Assembly (NCBI GenBank): GCA_965242975.1
Contig: CBDETS010000007.1
Coordinates: 248,001 to 312,000, forward strand
DNA from: JAPPHA01 sp965242975
GTDB taxonomy: Bacteria; Pseudomonadota; Alphaproteobacteria; Rhodobacterales; Rhodobacteraceae
Length of the DNA: 64,000 bases
Direction: 5' to 3'
In this document: positions 45,249-54,389 of the stretch, in pieces
How the letters are laid out: every line of letters starts with the position of its first letter
Numbering within the stretch: position 1 is the first letter of the stretch
Position numbers and translations under genes: made by a program
The notes under the pieces: model-generated
The model's database searches: none
Seen by the model: the letters and a program-made list of their open reading frames with translations, nothing else
Told to the model about the DNA's origin: nothing

Positions 45249-46052
45249 TCATGTCTGCCGGCTGTCCCTGACCAGTGCCGCCAACCGTTCGAAGGCCGAA
45301 CGGCTGGCGGCAATGATGCTTCCGTCCCGCAGTGGGTCACCCCGTGCCTGGACGGAAGACACGAGTCCACCCGCCTCGCGAACAAGCAAGAGGCCTGCGG
45401 CGATGTCCCAGGCGTTGAGATCCGTCTCCCAAAATCCGTCGATTCGCCCCGCCGCGACCGATGCGAGATTCAGTGCCGCGGAACCCAACGTTCGAACACC
45501 GGCGCAAAGCGGCGTGCACCGCTCCAGGGATGCCGCGGCCGACGTCCATCCGGGTTTGCCGACAGCCGGCAGGGACGTTGCGAACAACATGCTGTTGATT
45601 CGGGTTCGAGCGGATACCCTGATACGGTTGTCGTTGAGCCAGGCTCCACTGCCTTTTTCGGCGACGAACAGTTCGTTTGTAAGTGGAGCAAAGACAATGC
45701 CGGCGACGATCTCACCCTTGTGCTCAAGTGCAATCGAGATTCCCCAGAACGGCAAACCATGCAGGTAATTCGTCGTTCCGTCGAGTGGATCGACGATCCA
45801 GCGTCGGGTCGGGTCCTTTCCCGGCACAGGTTCGCTTTCTTCGGCAAACCAGCCGTAGTTGGGCCTGCCTCCGCACAACTCATCGCGTAGGATGGACTCT
45901 GCCCGAATGTCAGCCCGCGAGACGAAGTCCCCGGGCCCCTTGACCGAGACCTGAAGTTTCTCGACCTCTCCGAAGTCCCGGATCAGTCCGCGCCCCGCCT
46001 TCAGTGCCGCGCCGACCATGAGGTTGATGTTCGCTGAAAACTGCGATGGCAT
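45249..46052 (-). CDS. suhB: Inositol-1-monophosphatase family protein (SuhB-like)
   Basis: A magnesium-dependent, lithium-sensitive-type phosphatase of about 267 residues. Metal-site motifs are WFAEESE (EE), WIVDPLDGTTNYLHGLPFWG and, near the end, ETDLNAWDIAAGLLLVREAGG. In bacteria SuhB also has RNA-polymerase-linked roles in rRNA transcription, which cannot be judged here. ATG 46052 was preferred over the upstream in-frame start. suhB and efp are neighbours in many alphaproteobacteria; here two + strand genes lie between them. Confidence 0.9.
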   Translation of the reverse strand: MPSQFSANINLMVGAALKAGRGLIRDFGEVEKLQVSVKGPGDFVSRADIRAESILRDELCGGRPNYGWFAEESEPVPGKDPTRRWIVDPLDGTTNYLHGLPFWGISIALEHKGEIVAGIVFAPLTNELFVAEKGSGAWLNDNRIRVSARTRINSMLFATSLPAVGKPGWTSAAASLERCTPLCAGVRTLGSAALNLASVAAGRIDGFWETDLNAWDIAAGLLLVREAGGLVSSVQARGDPLRDGSIIAASRSAFERLAALVRDSRQT

Positions 46053-46318
46053 ACCCCGGAATCTCCGATCGCCAGCCTTGCGTGAACTCAATAGTGAATC
46101 GGGTGTGTCATTCCAAGTCCGATTGCGGGTTCGGACGTCCGGTTCATGTGACAGCGGTCGTCATCGCGAAGATTCGGTTCACCTCCGGCGGCAACGATCG
46201 CGTTGCGGTCGTGACCGCGGGCCAGCGAACGCTCGAACTGGTTTGACAGGGGACCGGATTTCCAGCAATTACACCATAGCGGGTAAACGAACCTGCCAAC
46301 CCGGTCCGCATTGGCTTC

Positions 46319-48049
46319 ATGGATTTTCGACGGGAAACACCTGCTGTGGGAACTGATCGCCGTCGGTTCGCCCGACCGCCGTTACGGTCCTATTTCGACA
46401 CTGGAACGCATTCCAGGAAGGTTACGACTTCATCGCCCGAAGCACAGAAGTGGTTCAACCGTGGCTTGAACTGGATTTTCGGATTCAATCATGAGGAAGC
46501 CGTTGTTTGTTTCAGGCAAGCCCTGGAACATGATCCGGGATTTGCATTCGCCTGGTGGGGCATCGCACTGGCAAGCGGTCCGTTCTACAACCTGACCTGG
46601 GACATGTTCGGAGTGGAAGAGGCCAGGGAAGCGACGCTCACCTGCCACGAGGCAGCCCAATTGGCCCTGGCGCATCGTGAGCGGGCAGGGCCGGTCGAGC
46701 GTTTGCTGATTGATGCCATCGCCACGAGGTTCCCTGAAGGACGTCCGGTGCCGGCGCCCGAGTTCGAGCGATGGGAACGCGGCTACGCGGAGGTCATGCG
46801 GCGCGTCCACCGGCAATTTCCGTCTGATCATGATGTTTCGGCATTGTTCGCGGAAGCGCTGATGTCGCTGACGCCGTGGAAATTGTGGAACCTTGCGACT
46901 GGAGAGCCGGCGGAAAATGCTGCGACTCGGGAAGCTCTCGATGTCGTCGAGACAGCACTGGAAGATCGGGTGACGCGCGGCCTGCCGGTGCATCCGGGCC
47001 TCTTGCACATGCACATACATCTTCTCGAAATGTCCCCCTGGCCCGAAAAGGCATTGCCCTCGGCCGACAGGCTTCCGGGTGCGGTCCCGGATTCCGGGCA
47101 CCTCGAGCACATGCCGTGCCACATTCATGTGCTCTGTGGTCACTACCATCGAGCCATCCGGTGCAGCGAAAAATCGATCGCGGCAGACCGGCGTTTCCTG
47201 GAGTATTCCGGGACCGAACAGTTCTACATGATTTCGATTTGTCACGATTTTCACATGATGATGTATGCCGCGATGATGTGCGGCAGGATGGAACCCGCCA
47301 TCCAGGCTGCCAATGGAATTCGGGTGTTGCTGGCCCCCGAACTTCTGAACGAAAGGCGGCCGCACCTGGCAGCCATGCTCGAAGGATTTTGTTCGACGCG
47401 AGAACATGTCCTGGTGCGATTCGGCCAGTGGGAGACCCTCGTTGGCGAGGTGCCGCCTGCTGACCCTGACCTGTATTGTGTCACGCTGGCGATGCACCAT
47501 TACGCGAAGGGAGTGGCCCATGCGTCGCTCCGGCAGTTCGAATCGGCGAAACGGGCGCGCGCCGAACTGGGCGAGTCGGTGGAGAGGATCCCGGCAGATC
47601 GTCTTATTTTCAACAACCAGGCACGGGACATCCTCGAGATCGGCAAGGCCATGCTGGACGGCGAGTTGTCGTACAGTCTCGGCAACTTTGACGAGGCATT
47701 TGCCCATCTCCGCCGGGCCGCCGGACTGAATGATTCGCTCGAGTACTCGGAGCCGTGGGGTTGGATGCATCCGCCACGCCACGCTCTCGGCGCACTGTTG
47801 CTGGAGCAGGGACGAGTCGACGAAGCAGCGGCCGTGTACCGCGCGGACCTCGGCTATGATGAGACGCTCAACAGGAGCGGGCAGCACCTTGACAATGTCT
47901 GGTCTCTGGTCGGCTATTCCGAATGTCTCGAAAGGCAGGGCAAACACGAGGAACTGGCGATTGTCGATCAGCTCGCCAGACGGGCGCGGGCCAGGGCCGA
48001 CTGCCCGGTCGCAAGTTCATGCTTTTGCCGCAGTTCCCGGTGGGCGTGA
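46319..48049 (+). CDS. Tetratricopeptide-repeat protein of unknown function
   Basis: A 576-residue soluble protein with degenerate helical repeats across its length: AQKWFNRGLNWIFGFNHEEA and FAWWGIALASGPFYN at the start, then HLEHMPCHIHVLCGHYHRAI, ELSYSLGNFDEAFAHLRRAA and GRVDEAAAVYRADL. The histidine-rich central part (MHIHLLEMSPW, DFHMMMYAAMM) is characteristic of this family of large TPR proteins, for which I know no activity. No signal peptide or membrane segment is seen. It interrupts the suhB-efp neighbourhood. Confidence 0.75.
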   Translation: MDFRRETPAVGTDRRRFARPPLRSYFDTGTHSRKVTTSSPEAQKWFNRGLNWIFGFNHEEAVVCFRQALEHDPGFAFAWWGIALASGPFYNLTWDMFGVEEAREATLTCHEAAQLALAHRERAGPVERLLIDAIATRFPEGRPVPAPEFERWERGYAEVMRRVHRQFPSDHDVSALFAEALMSLTPWKLWNLATGEPAENAATREALDVVETALEDRVTRGLPVHPGLLHMHIHLLEMSPWPEKALPSADRLPGAVPDSGHLEHMPCHIHVLCGHYHRAIRCSEKSIAADRRFLEYSGTEQFYMISICHDFHMMMYAAMMCGRMEPAIQAANGIRVLLAPELLNERRPHLAAMLEGFCSTREHVLVRFGQWETLVGEVPPADPDLYCVTLAMHHYAKGVAHASLRQFESAKRARAELGESVERIPADRLIFNNQARDILEIGKAMLDGELSYSLGNFDEAFAHLRRAAGLNDSLEYSEPWGWMHPPRHALGALLLEQGRVDEAAAVYRADLGYDETLNRSGQHLDNVWSLVGYSECLERQGKHEELAIVDQLARRARARADCPVASSCFCRSSRWA

Positions 48050-48241
48050 CTTCTGCTCCCACCGCTCGGGCCAGACCGGGAAACGCAAGTTGCCTTTTTT
48101 TGGCCCCCTGTCGACGCGCCCGCCGTCGTCGACGTTCGCCGAGCGGTGCCGACGTCGACTTTTCCCGGGCCACGCATGATCATGCCATGATGGCGGAGTC
48201 GATGAAGTTGCCCGAGGCGGGAAAATGAGTGGCTTCACGTC

Positions 48242-48730
48242 GTGAGCGAAACCTTCTTTGCCTTGGGTCCGGAAGATTTGCTCGACACTGACATGCGGCT
48301 GTCGCTGACAGGCCTCGAGTTCATGCAGGGAATTCTCGAGGGTCGGTTTCCGGCCCCCCCGATTTGCAGGGCGCTTGGATTTCGCCTCGACGACGTGGCG
48401 CGTGGCCGGGTACGCTTTGAAGGCGTTCCCGGATTTGATGTCTGCAATCCCCACGGAAGCGTGCACGGTGGCTGGTACGGGACGCTCCTCGACAGCGCCA
48501 TGGCTTGTGCATTCCTGACGACGCTTTCGAACGGATTCGGATACACGACGCTGGAATACAAGGTGAACATCACGCGAGGGGTCCCGCTGGATACACCCGT
48601 GATCGCGGAAGGGGTGGTTCAACATACCGGTCGAAGAACGGGTGTTGCGTCGGGAACAATCGTCGGAAAGGACAACGGCCGACTCTATGCAACCGGGTCC
48701 ACGACCTGCATCGTCCTTCCCCCGGGCTGA
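48242..48730 (+). CDS. PaaI-family hotdog thioesterase
   Basis: A 162-residue acyl-CoA thioesterase-like protein. The key block NPHGSVHGGWYGTLLDSAMACA matches the PaaI-type HGG motif and the catalytic acid region. The later strands LEYKVNITRGVP, RTGVASGTIVGKDNGRLYATGST are typical hotdog. The start is GTG. It sits 192 bases after the TPR gene and ends six bases before the convergent efp, so both inserted genes share one strand and may be one unit. The acyl substrate is unknown. Confidence 0.87.
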   Translation: MSETFFALGPEDLLDTDMRLSLTGLEFMQGILEGRFPAPPICRALGFRLDDVARGRVRFEGVPGFDVCNPHGSVHGGWYGTLLDSAMACAFLTTLSNGFGYTTLEYKVNITRGVPLDTPVIAEGVVQHTGRRTGVASGTIVGKDNGRLYATGSTTCIVLPPG

Positions 48731-48736
48731 CGGGGG

Positions 48737-49300
48737 TCACGCCCTGCCAGCGTACTCAAGCGTTTCGGTGTTGACTACGACATCTTCATTCTGGTTGACG
48801 AACGGAGGAACCATGATCCGGATTCCGTTGTCGAGCAGTGCGGGTTTGTAGCTGCTGGCAGCAGTCTGACCCTTGACGGCCGGCTCGGCTTCAGCGATTC
48901 GGCAAGTTACTTTCTGGGGCAGTTGAACGTTCAGTGCCTCGGTTTCGTAATACTCCACCTGCACCATCATTCCTTCCCGAAGAAAGGCCAGCCGTTCACC
49001 GAGCATGTCAGACGGCAGTTCAACCTGCTCAAATGTCACCATGTCCATGAACACCAGCCGGTCGCCGGCTTCGTACAGAAACTGCTGATCCTTTTGGTCG
49101 AGACGAATCCGTTCGATCCGGTCCGCGCTGCGAAACCGCTCGTTGAGTTTCGATCCATTGCGGAGATTGCGCAATTCGACCTGAGCGAACGCGCCGCCCT
49201 TGCCCGGCTTTACGTGTTCGACCTTGACGGCGGCCCACAAGCCGTCATTGTGATCTATGACATTTCCGGGACGGATTTCGTTCCCATTGATTCGAGGCAT
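48737..49300 (-). CDS. efp: Elongation factor P
   Basis: EF-P relieves ribosome stalling at proline runs. The 187-residue protein has the KOW-like domain I with the modified-lysine loop HVKPGKGGAF (K34). The OB domains II and III follow (YEAGDRLVFMDMVTFEQVEL, VPPFVNQNEDVVVNTET). ATG 49300 gives the family N-terminus MPRINGNEIRPG. Which modification enzyme acts on K34 cannot be told; none is in the window. Confidence 0.95.
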   Translation of the reverse strand: MPRINGNEIRPGNVIDHNDGLWAAVKVEHVKPGKGGAFAQVELRNLRNGSKLNERFRSADRIERIRLDQKDQQFLYEAGDRLVFMDMVTFEQVELPSDMLGERLAFLREGMMVQVEYYETEALNVQLPQKVTCRIAEAEPAVKGQTAASSYKPALLDNGIRIMVPPFVNQNEDVVVNTETLEYAGRA

Positions 49301-49450
49301 ACCAGACCTCCAAGAATTTGCGTGACACTTGCCGACGCTCTTATCCCGGGGCGATGTTCCAGACAAGATTTCCGGGTTCGAGAGACCGGCAACAATAATG
49401 GCGCATGAAAAGGCTGATTGACTTATGCCCCAATTTGCTGGAGTGGTAGA

Positions 49451-49467
49451 TATGCGTTAATCGCATA
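49451..49467. promoter_or_regulatory. Inverted repeat between efp and the DUF6280-like gene
   Basis: TATGCG, the five-base spacer TTAAT and CGCATA form a perfect inverted repeat in an AT-rich 256-base gap between divergent genes. Its size and place suit an operator. A TTGACT element lies at 49418-49423, but no well-spaced -10 was found. Confidence 0.35.
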
Positions 49468-49556
49468 CCTGCCATGCAAAAAACGCAATGCAAATTTTGG
49501 ATCATTTCGGGCATAGTGTATGGGGAGCAAATAGGATGACAAGATGACAAGGTTGT

Positions 49557-49874
49557 ATGATGTTTGATTTCGTTGACGACGCGTCTTTCAACAATGACCA
49601 GGGAAAAAGGTCACAAAAACTCTTTGCGGCCGTTGTTCTGGCCGCGCTTGATGACGCGATTGCAGACGACAAGAAATATGGAAATGGCGTGGAATCGATT
49701 GCCAGATGGGCCAGGTCAAGGGACGGCCGGGAAGTTCTGACCTGCGCAGGCATCGATCCAAATGAACGCTGCGTCAAGGGAATGATGAAATTTGTCGAGC
49801 GCGGCGTCAGAACGTCTGTCGCATTGAGCCGCGAGGAGTCCGAACGCCAACTGTTGGCGAAGGCGCTCGGATAG
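49557..49874 (+). CDS. Small conserved alphaproteobacterial protein (DUF6280-like)
   Basis: A 105-residue protein starting MMFDFVDDASFNNDQGKRSQKLFAAVVLAALDDAI in two conserved blocks, followed by KYGNGVESIARWARSRDGREVL, CAGIDPNERCVKG and TSVALSREESER. It is strongly reminiscent of a family I associate with DUF6280 in alphaproteobacteria. No catalytic pattern is apparent; the charge pattern suggests a soluble, mostly helical protein. Two ATG codons overlap at 49557 and 49560; either may be used. Confidence 0.75.
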   Translation: MMFDFVDDASFNNDQGKRSQKLFAAVVLAALDDAIADDKKYGNGVESIARWARSRDGREVLTCAGIDPNERCVKGMMKFVERGVRTSVALSREESERQLLAKALG

Positions 49875-49913
49875 GCATCTCGTCAAGCGTTTTTTCCCGG
49901 TCGACCGGGCTGT

Positions 49914-50633
49914 TCAGTTTCTGAGCATGTTGATCGTTCCGATCGTTGAATCTGCGGTGATTTTCCACAGTTCGAAACTGTCATCGCCTGACCGCCTGTA
50001 AAACAGTTTGGTCTCGAAACTGGACCTTTCGTCGAGTTCGTCCCGGGAGTAACCCGCGATGCGTCTGAAGGCCGCTTGACATGTTGCTTCGCCGTCGACG
50101 ATTTCAGGCGTTTCAAGGACCAGGTTTGTCCGCCGCCGACCGTCGTAAATGTCGTATGTCTGGTCGCACAGGGTTTCGCGCGTTGCGTCCCTCAACATGA
50201 AATAGGCGGCGATCGTGGGGTTCAGTGTGCCTCTTTGTTCGGATGGTACAAGGTCGTAGTCTCTTGGTTCACGCTCGGGTCTGTAGTATCTGACATCCGG
50301 ATGGTCTCCGACGTACACGATACCGGCTTCAGACCGCCGTTTCTTGGTTTTTGTCATGGATACGTATGACCGCTGCCGGAGTTCGCCCTCCCGAACGATT
50401 CCCCGAACCCGGCTGGCATGACCGAATCCGGACAAGGCTGATGCCAATCCTGACGACGTGATGGATCCCTCGATCACAAATTCCGCGTCGGAAATTTCGG
50501 CCGACATGTGTACGGTACCGATTCTGACGCCACCGAAATAGATCGTAAAATCAAGGGCGTCGGTCCGGGGCTCAGCCGCGGCCGATTGAAGCGAACTCAG
50601 GTGTGAAGTGGTCGCCAGCGCCAATATGGCCAC
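49914..50633 (-). CDS. DUF3108 exported protein
   Basis: The 239-residue protein has an N-terminal signal peptide (about 1-20, ending SAAAEP) and is otherwise beta-rich. DFTIYFGGVRIGTVHMSAEI begins the DUF3108 domain, which continues with SGLASALSGFGHASRVRG and LNPTIAAYFMLRDA. It ends with FETKLFYRRSGDDSFELWKI. The family is periplasmic and of unknown function. It is convergent with the DUF6280-like gene. Confidence 0.8.
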   Translation of the reverse strand: MAILALATTSHLSSLQSAAAEPRTDALDFTIYFGGVRIGTVHMSAEISDAEFVIEGSITSSGLASALSGFGHASRVRGIVREGELRQRSYVSMTKTKKRRSEAGIVYVGDHPDVRYYRPEREPRDYDLVPSEQRGTLNPTIAAYFMLRDATRETLCDQTYDIYDGRRRTNLVLETPEIVDGEATCQAAFRRIAGYSRDELDERSSFETKLFYRRSGDDSFELWKITADSTIGTINMLRN

Positions 50634-50831
50634 GGCACGGGCGACCTGACGTCCAGGACCAGAAATCAGGCTTTCCTCACTGTAGATTCTGCGATGCGAT
50701 CAGATCAATTCCGACTCGGGCATTCCATGAATTGATTTTTTGGGGTTTCGTCAAAAGGATGTGCGTCATGGTGGCATCTTTCCGCCACTGAATGTATCTC
50801 GACCGAGCACGGGGGGTGGTAACGGAAGTAG

Positions 50832-51821
50832 ATGTTGAAAGCAACGGCAGATCGTATTCTTGCCGGCGACCGGCGAAGTCTCGCGCGTGCGATTACTCTG
50901 GTGGAAAGTGAGAGACCGGACCACAGGGCACAGTCGCTTGAACTGTTGTCCCTGGTACGCGGCACTGACCGCCAAGCGCTTCGGGTGGGTCTCACCGGGA
51001 CCCCGGGTTCGGGCAAATCGACATTGATTGAACGACTCGGGCTGATGCTCGCGGATGGAGGAAATCGCGTTGCCGTTCTCGCCGTCGATCCGTCATCGAC
51101 ACAATCAGGCGGTTCGATTCTCGGTGACAAGACCCGCATGGAACAGCTTGCGCGCCATCACAACGCGTTCATTCGCCCGTCGCCGTCGCGTATGGCGCTG
51201 GGTGGGGTGGCGACCCGGACGCGGGAGGCCATCGCTCTGTGTGAGGCAGCCGGATTCGACACGATCATCATCGAAACCATCGGCGTCGGGCAGTCGGAGA
51301 TCCTTGTGTCTGAAATGTCGGACATTTTCGTTTTGATACTCAGCCCGGCCGGGGGCGATGAGTTGCAAGGCGTCAAGCGGGGAGTCATCGAGCTCTCCGA
51401 CTTCGTACTTGTCAACAAGGCCGATGGTGATCTGGAAGCCGCGGCAAGCCAAACCTGTGCCGAATATACCGGCGCACTGCAGCTGCTGAATTCACGTCCG
51501 TGCGACCCCGAGGGAGTCCCGAAGGCGATGACGGTTTCAGCCAAACTCGGAACCGGCCTCGAGACGGCCTGGAGAGAAATCAGCGCTCTGGCCGAATGGC
51601 GCAAGCGCGTCGGTTTCTGGGATTCGAATCGTGTCCGCCAGGCGGTGAACTGGTTCGAGTCGGAGGTGGACAGCTGTCTGCTGGATGAAATCCGTACCTT
51701 TCCCGGTCTCTCGGAGACCCGGGCAGACGTCGCCCGTGGCGTCGGCTGCGGAGACATCGACCCCGGTGAGGGCGCCGTCAGGGTGATCGAGTGGTTTCGC
51801 ACGAGGCAATCCCTGAAGTGA
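50832..51821 (+). CDS. meaB: MeaB/ArgK-type P-loop GTPase
   Basis: MeaB is a G3E GTPase that loads and protects adenosylcobalamin on methylmalonyl-CoA mutase and related mutases. The 329-residue protein has the P-loop GTPGSGKST (56-64), AVDPSSTQSGGSILGDKTRM, IIETIGVGQSE and the base-recognition motif NKAD. GGGDELQG-like AGGDELQGVKRG, typical of the family, is present. No mutase gene is adjacent. Together with CobS and CobT in this window it points to use of adenosylcobalamin. Confidence 0.92.
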   Translation: MLKATADRILAGDRRSLARAITLVESERPDHRAQSLELLSLVRGTDRQALRVGLTGTPGSGKSTLIERLGLMLADGGNRVAVLAVDPSSTQSGGSILGDKTRMEQLARHHNAFIRPSPSRMALGGVATRTREAIALCEAAGFDTIIIETIGVGQSEILVSEMSDIFVLILSPAGGDELQGVKRGVIELSDFVLVNKADGDLEAAASQTCAEYTGALQLLNSRPCDPEGVPKAMTVSAKLGTGLETAWREISALAEWRKRVGFWDSNRVRQAVNWFESEVDSCLLDEIRTFPGLSETRADVARGVGCGDIDPGEGAVRVIEWFRTRQSLK

Positions 51822-52547
51822 CATCCTCAAACCCAGGCTCGCAATGTCGTCAGCCACGTCAATTCGGTGCCGAATGGTGTCGCGGAGCATCGACACGGTC
51901 GCACGATCAGGGCCGGGCGGGAGTGGGGGCGACTTGCCGACCATACCGCCGCAGGAGGACGGTACGGCACCCTCAATGCCCGTGTCGATTTCGCGAAAGC
52001 GCCCACCCGCAAGGACCGGTCAGATCCCTGCACACCTGCGTTCGTTTACGGGTACACGGAACAATCCCGCGATCTCAGGAATCCGTCCGTCAGCCGCATG
52101 CCCGCAGGCCGGTTTCGCGATCGGAATTGTCGAAGCTGCCGTAAACCCCCCTCCTTCAGGGCGGGGACACAAGGCGTCCTGCCCGTTGACGCGACGCTGC
52201 CGCGCTGGCAAACACCCCCTTGCGTCGCGAGAACCAAGTGGCGCGCACGGAGGGATGCCCGTGCCTGCCTGTGGAGGCCTGCGTACGACCGGAGCACCGG
52301 CGGCGGCCCGCGAAGCAGGAAGCCTCGTCACTCATGGCGAGGTCCATCACGCATGTGGTTGAGTCCTGCGGAACGGATGGCTTTTGTTAAGGTGCCCGCA
52401 AAGCCGGGCCAGCCCAGCGGCGTCCGCGGGTATCCGTACTGTGCGTAACGGCGATTGTGCCTTGACGGGTACGGTGTTGGCGGGATAGGTAGCGCGCCGA
52501 ATTACCGCCCGGGCGCGGTCCATTCCCCAGTAACGGATACTGATCCC
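51822..52547. other. Gene-free stretch between meaB and rpmB
   Basis: About 725 bases in which no open frame on either strand resembles a known family. A possible IS200/IS605 end lies at 52132-52166, so the segment may be the scar of a lost element. The last part should contain the rpmB promoter. Confidence 0.4.
52132..52166 (-). mobile_element. Possible orphan right end of an IS200/IS605-type element
   Basis: On the minus strand this segment reads CCCCGCCCTGAAGGAGGGGG followed by GTTTACGGCAGCTTC. An imperfect hairpin of this kind (normally a perfect CCCCGCCCTTCAGGGCGGGG-like stem) is usual at the right end of IS605-family elements, where it also ends the TnpB guide RNA. No tnpA or tnpB remains nearby on either strand. 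The evidence is resemblance only; a chance GC hairpin is quite possible. Confidence 0.3.
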
Positions 52548-52835
52548 ATGTCTCGCCAATGTGAACTGACCGGAAAGAAGCCACAGAGTGGCAACAACGT
52601 GAGTCACGCGCACAACAAGTCCAGGCGCCGGTTTTTACCAAATCTGAACCAGGTTACGCTCTCCAGCGAGACGCTGGGCAGGTCGTTCAGGTTTCGAATT
52701 TCGGCTGCGGCGCTCAGGACGATCGATCATTGTGGCGGCCTCGATGCATTCCTCGCGAAGGCAAGGGACGCGGAACTGTCGGGTCGGGCGCTCAGGCTCA
52801 AGCGCGAGATCCAGAAGGCGGCCGCGAACGCGTGA
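52548..52835 (+). CDS. rpmB: Ribosomal protein L28
   Basis: The 95-residue protein begins MSRQCELTGKKPQSGNNVSHAHNK in two blocks typical of L28 and continues RRRFLPNLNQVTL, SLGRSFRFRIS-like TLGRSFRFRISAAALRTID. The C-terminal helical extension, about 20 residues beyond the enteric protein, is usual in alphaproteobacteria. ATG 52548 is the standard start. rpmG is not adjacent. Confidence 0.94.
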   Translation: MSRQCELTGKKPQSGNNVSHAHNKSRRRFLPNLNQVTLSSETLGRSFRFRISAAALRTIDHCGGLDAFLAKARDAELSGRALRLKREIQKAAANA

Positions 52836-53009
52836 CCAACTTGCCGGGCTCGATCTTCTTGACGGGCTGATCCAGACCTGCACCTGAATCCTCCAGGCAG
52901 TTCCGTGACCGAAAGTCCGGGCAGAGCGGCGAACTGCGGCTCTTGGTCGCCGACAGTGAACCCGGTCTCCACATTTGTCGCGCGCGTGTGCGGAGGTCGC
53001 GGCCGAATG

Positions 53010-53702
53010 TCACGTGACGAGCGAGTTGACCCAGGCTGGGACTACTTCGGTCGCCGGTCCGATCAGGACATCGTCGAATGGGTGACCGATATGCGGGTGC
53101 TGAATGTTCATGTGCACCGTCTTCGCCCCTGCCTCCTTCGCCATTGAGGCCAGGCTCGCTGCCGGTTCGACCTCGCCCGAAGTCCCGATAGACGCGAACA
53201 TCGTGCACCGCCCCACCAGTTCCATGATGTCATCCATGAAGTATGGATATTCGCCAAAGAACACCACGTTCGGTCGTGTTTTCAATGCTCCGCAACGGGG
53301 GCACGGGTCGTCGCCGCGCATTTCGTCGGGAGCCGGCCAACGATGGCGGCATCCCGAGCAAAGTGCAGTCATGAGTTCGCCGTGCATGTGGATCAGGTTG
53401 CGTGACCCGGCGCGTTCGTGCAGGTCGTCAACGTTTTGCGTCACGACAACGACATCTTCCTGCAATGCCGTCTCGAGCGCGGCCAACGCGAAGTGAGCAG
53501 CGTTCGGCTTCGCCCGTCGACAGTTTCGCCTCCGCGCATTATAGAATTCGACGGCGAGATCGGTGTTCCGGGCGAAGCCTTGAGGAGTGGCAACCATTTC
53601 CAGATCGAACTTCTGCCAGATTCCGCCCGCATCCCGGAACGTTCCGAGTCCGCTGTCAGCGGAAATCCCGGCGCCTGTCAGAATGAAGATCGTGCCGTCC
53701 AT
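53010..53702 (-). CDS. cobB: Sirtuin NAD-dependent deacylase
   Basis: This 230-residue class III sirtuin removes acyl groups from lysine using NAD. The NAD site is LTGAGISADSGLGTFRD (10 onward), with TQNVDDLHERAGS and the catalytic histidine in HMHGELMTALC. Four zinc cysteines are in CSGC and CPRC. VVFFGEYPYFMDDI follows; proteins with this tyrosine/arginine-type pocket often desuccinylate as well as deacetylate, which is not settled here. It diverges from the phosphatase gene with 56 bases between starts. Confidence 0.93.
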   Translation of the reverse strand: MDGTIFILTGAGISADSGLGTFRDAGGIWQKFDLEMVATPQGFARNTDLAVEFYNARRRNCRRAKPNAAHFALAALETALQEDVVVVTQNVDDLHERAGSRNLIHMHGELMTALCSGCRHRWPAPDEMRGDDPCPRCGALKTRPNVVFFGEYPYFMDDIMELVGRCTMFASIGTSGEVEPAASLASMAKEAGAKTVHMNIQHPHIGHPFDDVLIGPATEVVPAWVNSLVT

Positions 53703-53758
53703 TCAGTTTGGTACCGTTCGCCGCCAAATCCGGAGTCGATGATCATCACCAATCCGTC

Positions 53759-54247
53759 ATGACAGCAAGCGTTCTTTTCGTCTGCCTCGGCAACATCTGC
53801 CGGTCGCCGATGGCCGAAGCAGTTTGCCGAACACTGGCGGGCAGGGCTGAACTTGACATTTTGTTTGACAGCGCGGGAACGGGAAACTGGCATGTCGGCG
53901 ACCCTCCCGACCATCGTGCGCGGGCAACGGCGGAAAAGCGGGGTTACGAGATGGCGGACCAGTACGCACGAAACGTGGTGGGTGGGGACTTCAACCGGTT
54001 CGACCTTATCCTTGCCATGGATTCGTCAAACCTTCGATGGCTTGAGAGGCACCGGCCGTCTGAATGCCGGGCAGATCTGGGTCTCTACCTGGAATTCGCG
54101 TTCGGTCCCACGCATGGCGACGTGCCCGACCCCTACTACTCCGGACAATTCGACGCGGTTCTTGACATGATCGAGCATGCCGGGTCTGCGCTTGTCGCCA
54201 GATTGCAGGAGCACCACGGTATGGGTGCGCATGATCGTCGGACGTGA
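53759..54247 (+). CDS. Low-molecular-weight protein-tyrosine phosphatase
   Basis: A 162-residue phosphatase with the CX5R loop C9-LGNIC-R15 in VLFVCLGNICRSPMAEAV and FDSAGTGNWHVGDPPDHRA. The general-acid segment is VPDPYYSG. This is the classical cytoplasmic type that acts on phosphotyrosine, often in exopolysaccharide control; no polysaccharide genes are in the window. ATG 53759 was chosen over the longer frame. Confidence 0.92.
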   Translation: MTASVLFVCLGNICRSPMAEAVCRTLAGRAELDILFDSAGTGNWHVGDPPDHRARATAEKRGYEMADQYARNVVGGDFNRFDLILAMDSSNLRWLERHRPSECRADLGLYLEFAFGPTHGDVPDPYYSGQFDAVLDMIEHAGSALVARLQEHHGMGAHDRRT

Positions 54248-54389
54248 CCGGCCCGTATAGGACTTCGTTCCCGAAACTTGCGAATGTGGCGGCCCGCCTG
54301 TCCGGATCGATTCCGCGCGCACCGCGCCACGATGAGTTCGGCGGGCCTCGTTGCTTGACCAACAGTCAATTCGCGCTCATATCCGCCCG

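Noticed and set aside
46430..47947. A 505-codon frame antisense to the TPR gene
   Set aside because: No motif; the + strand frame has consistent helical repeats and a normal start.
51867..52448. A 193-codon + strand frame between meaB and rpmB
   Set aside because: Rich in arginine and proline with no conserved block; typical of non-coding GC-rich DNA.
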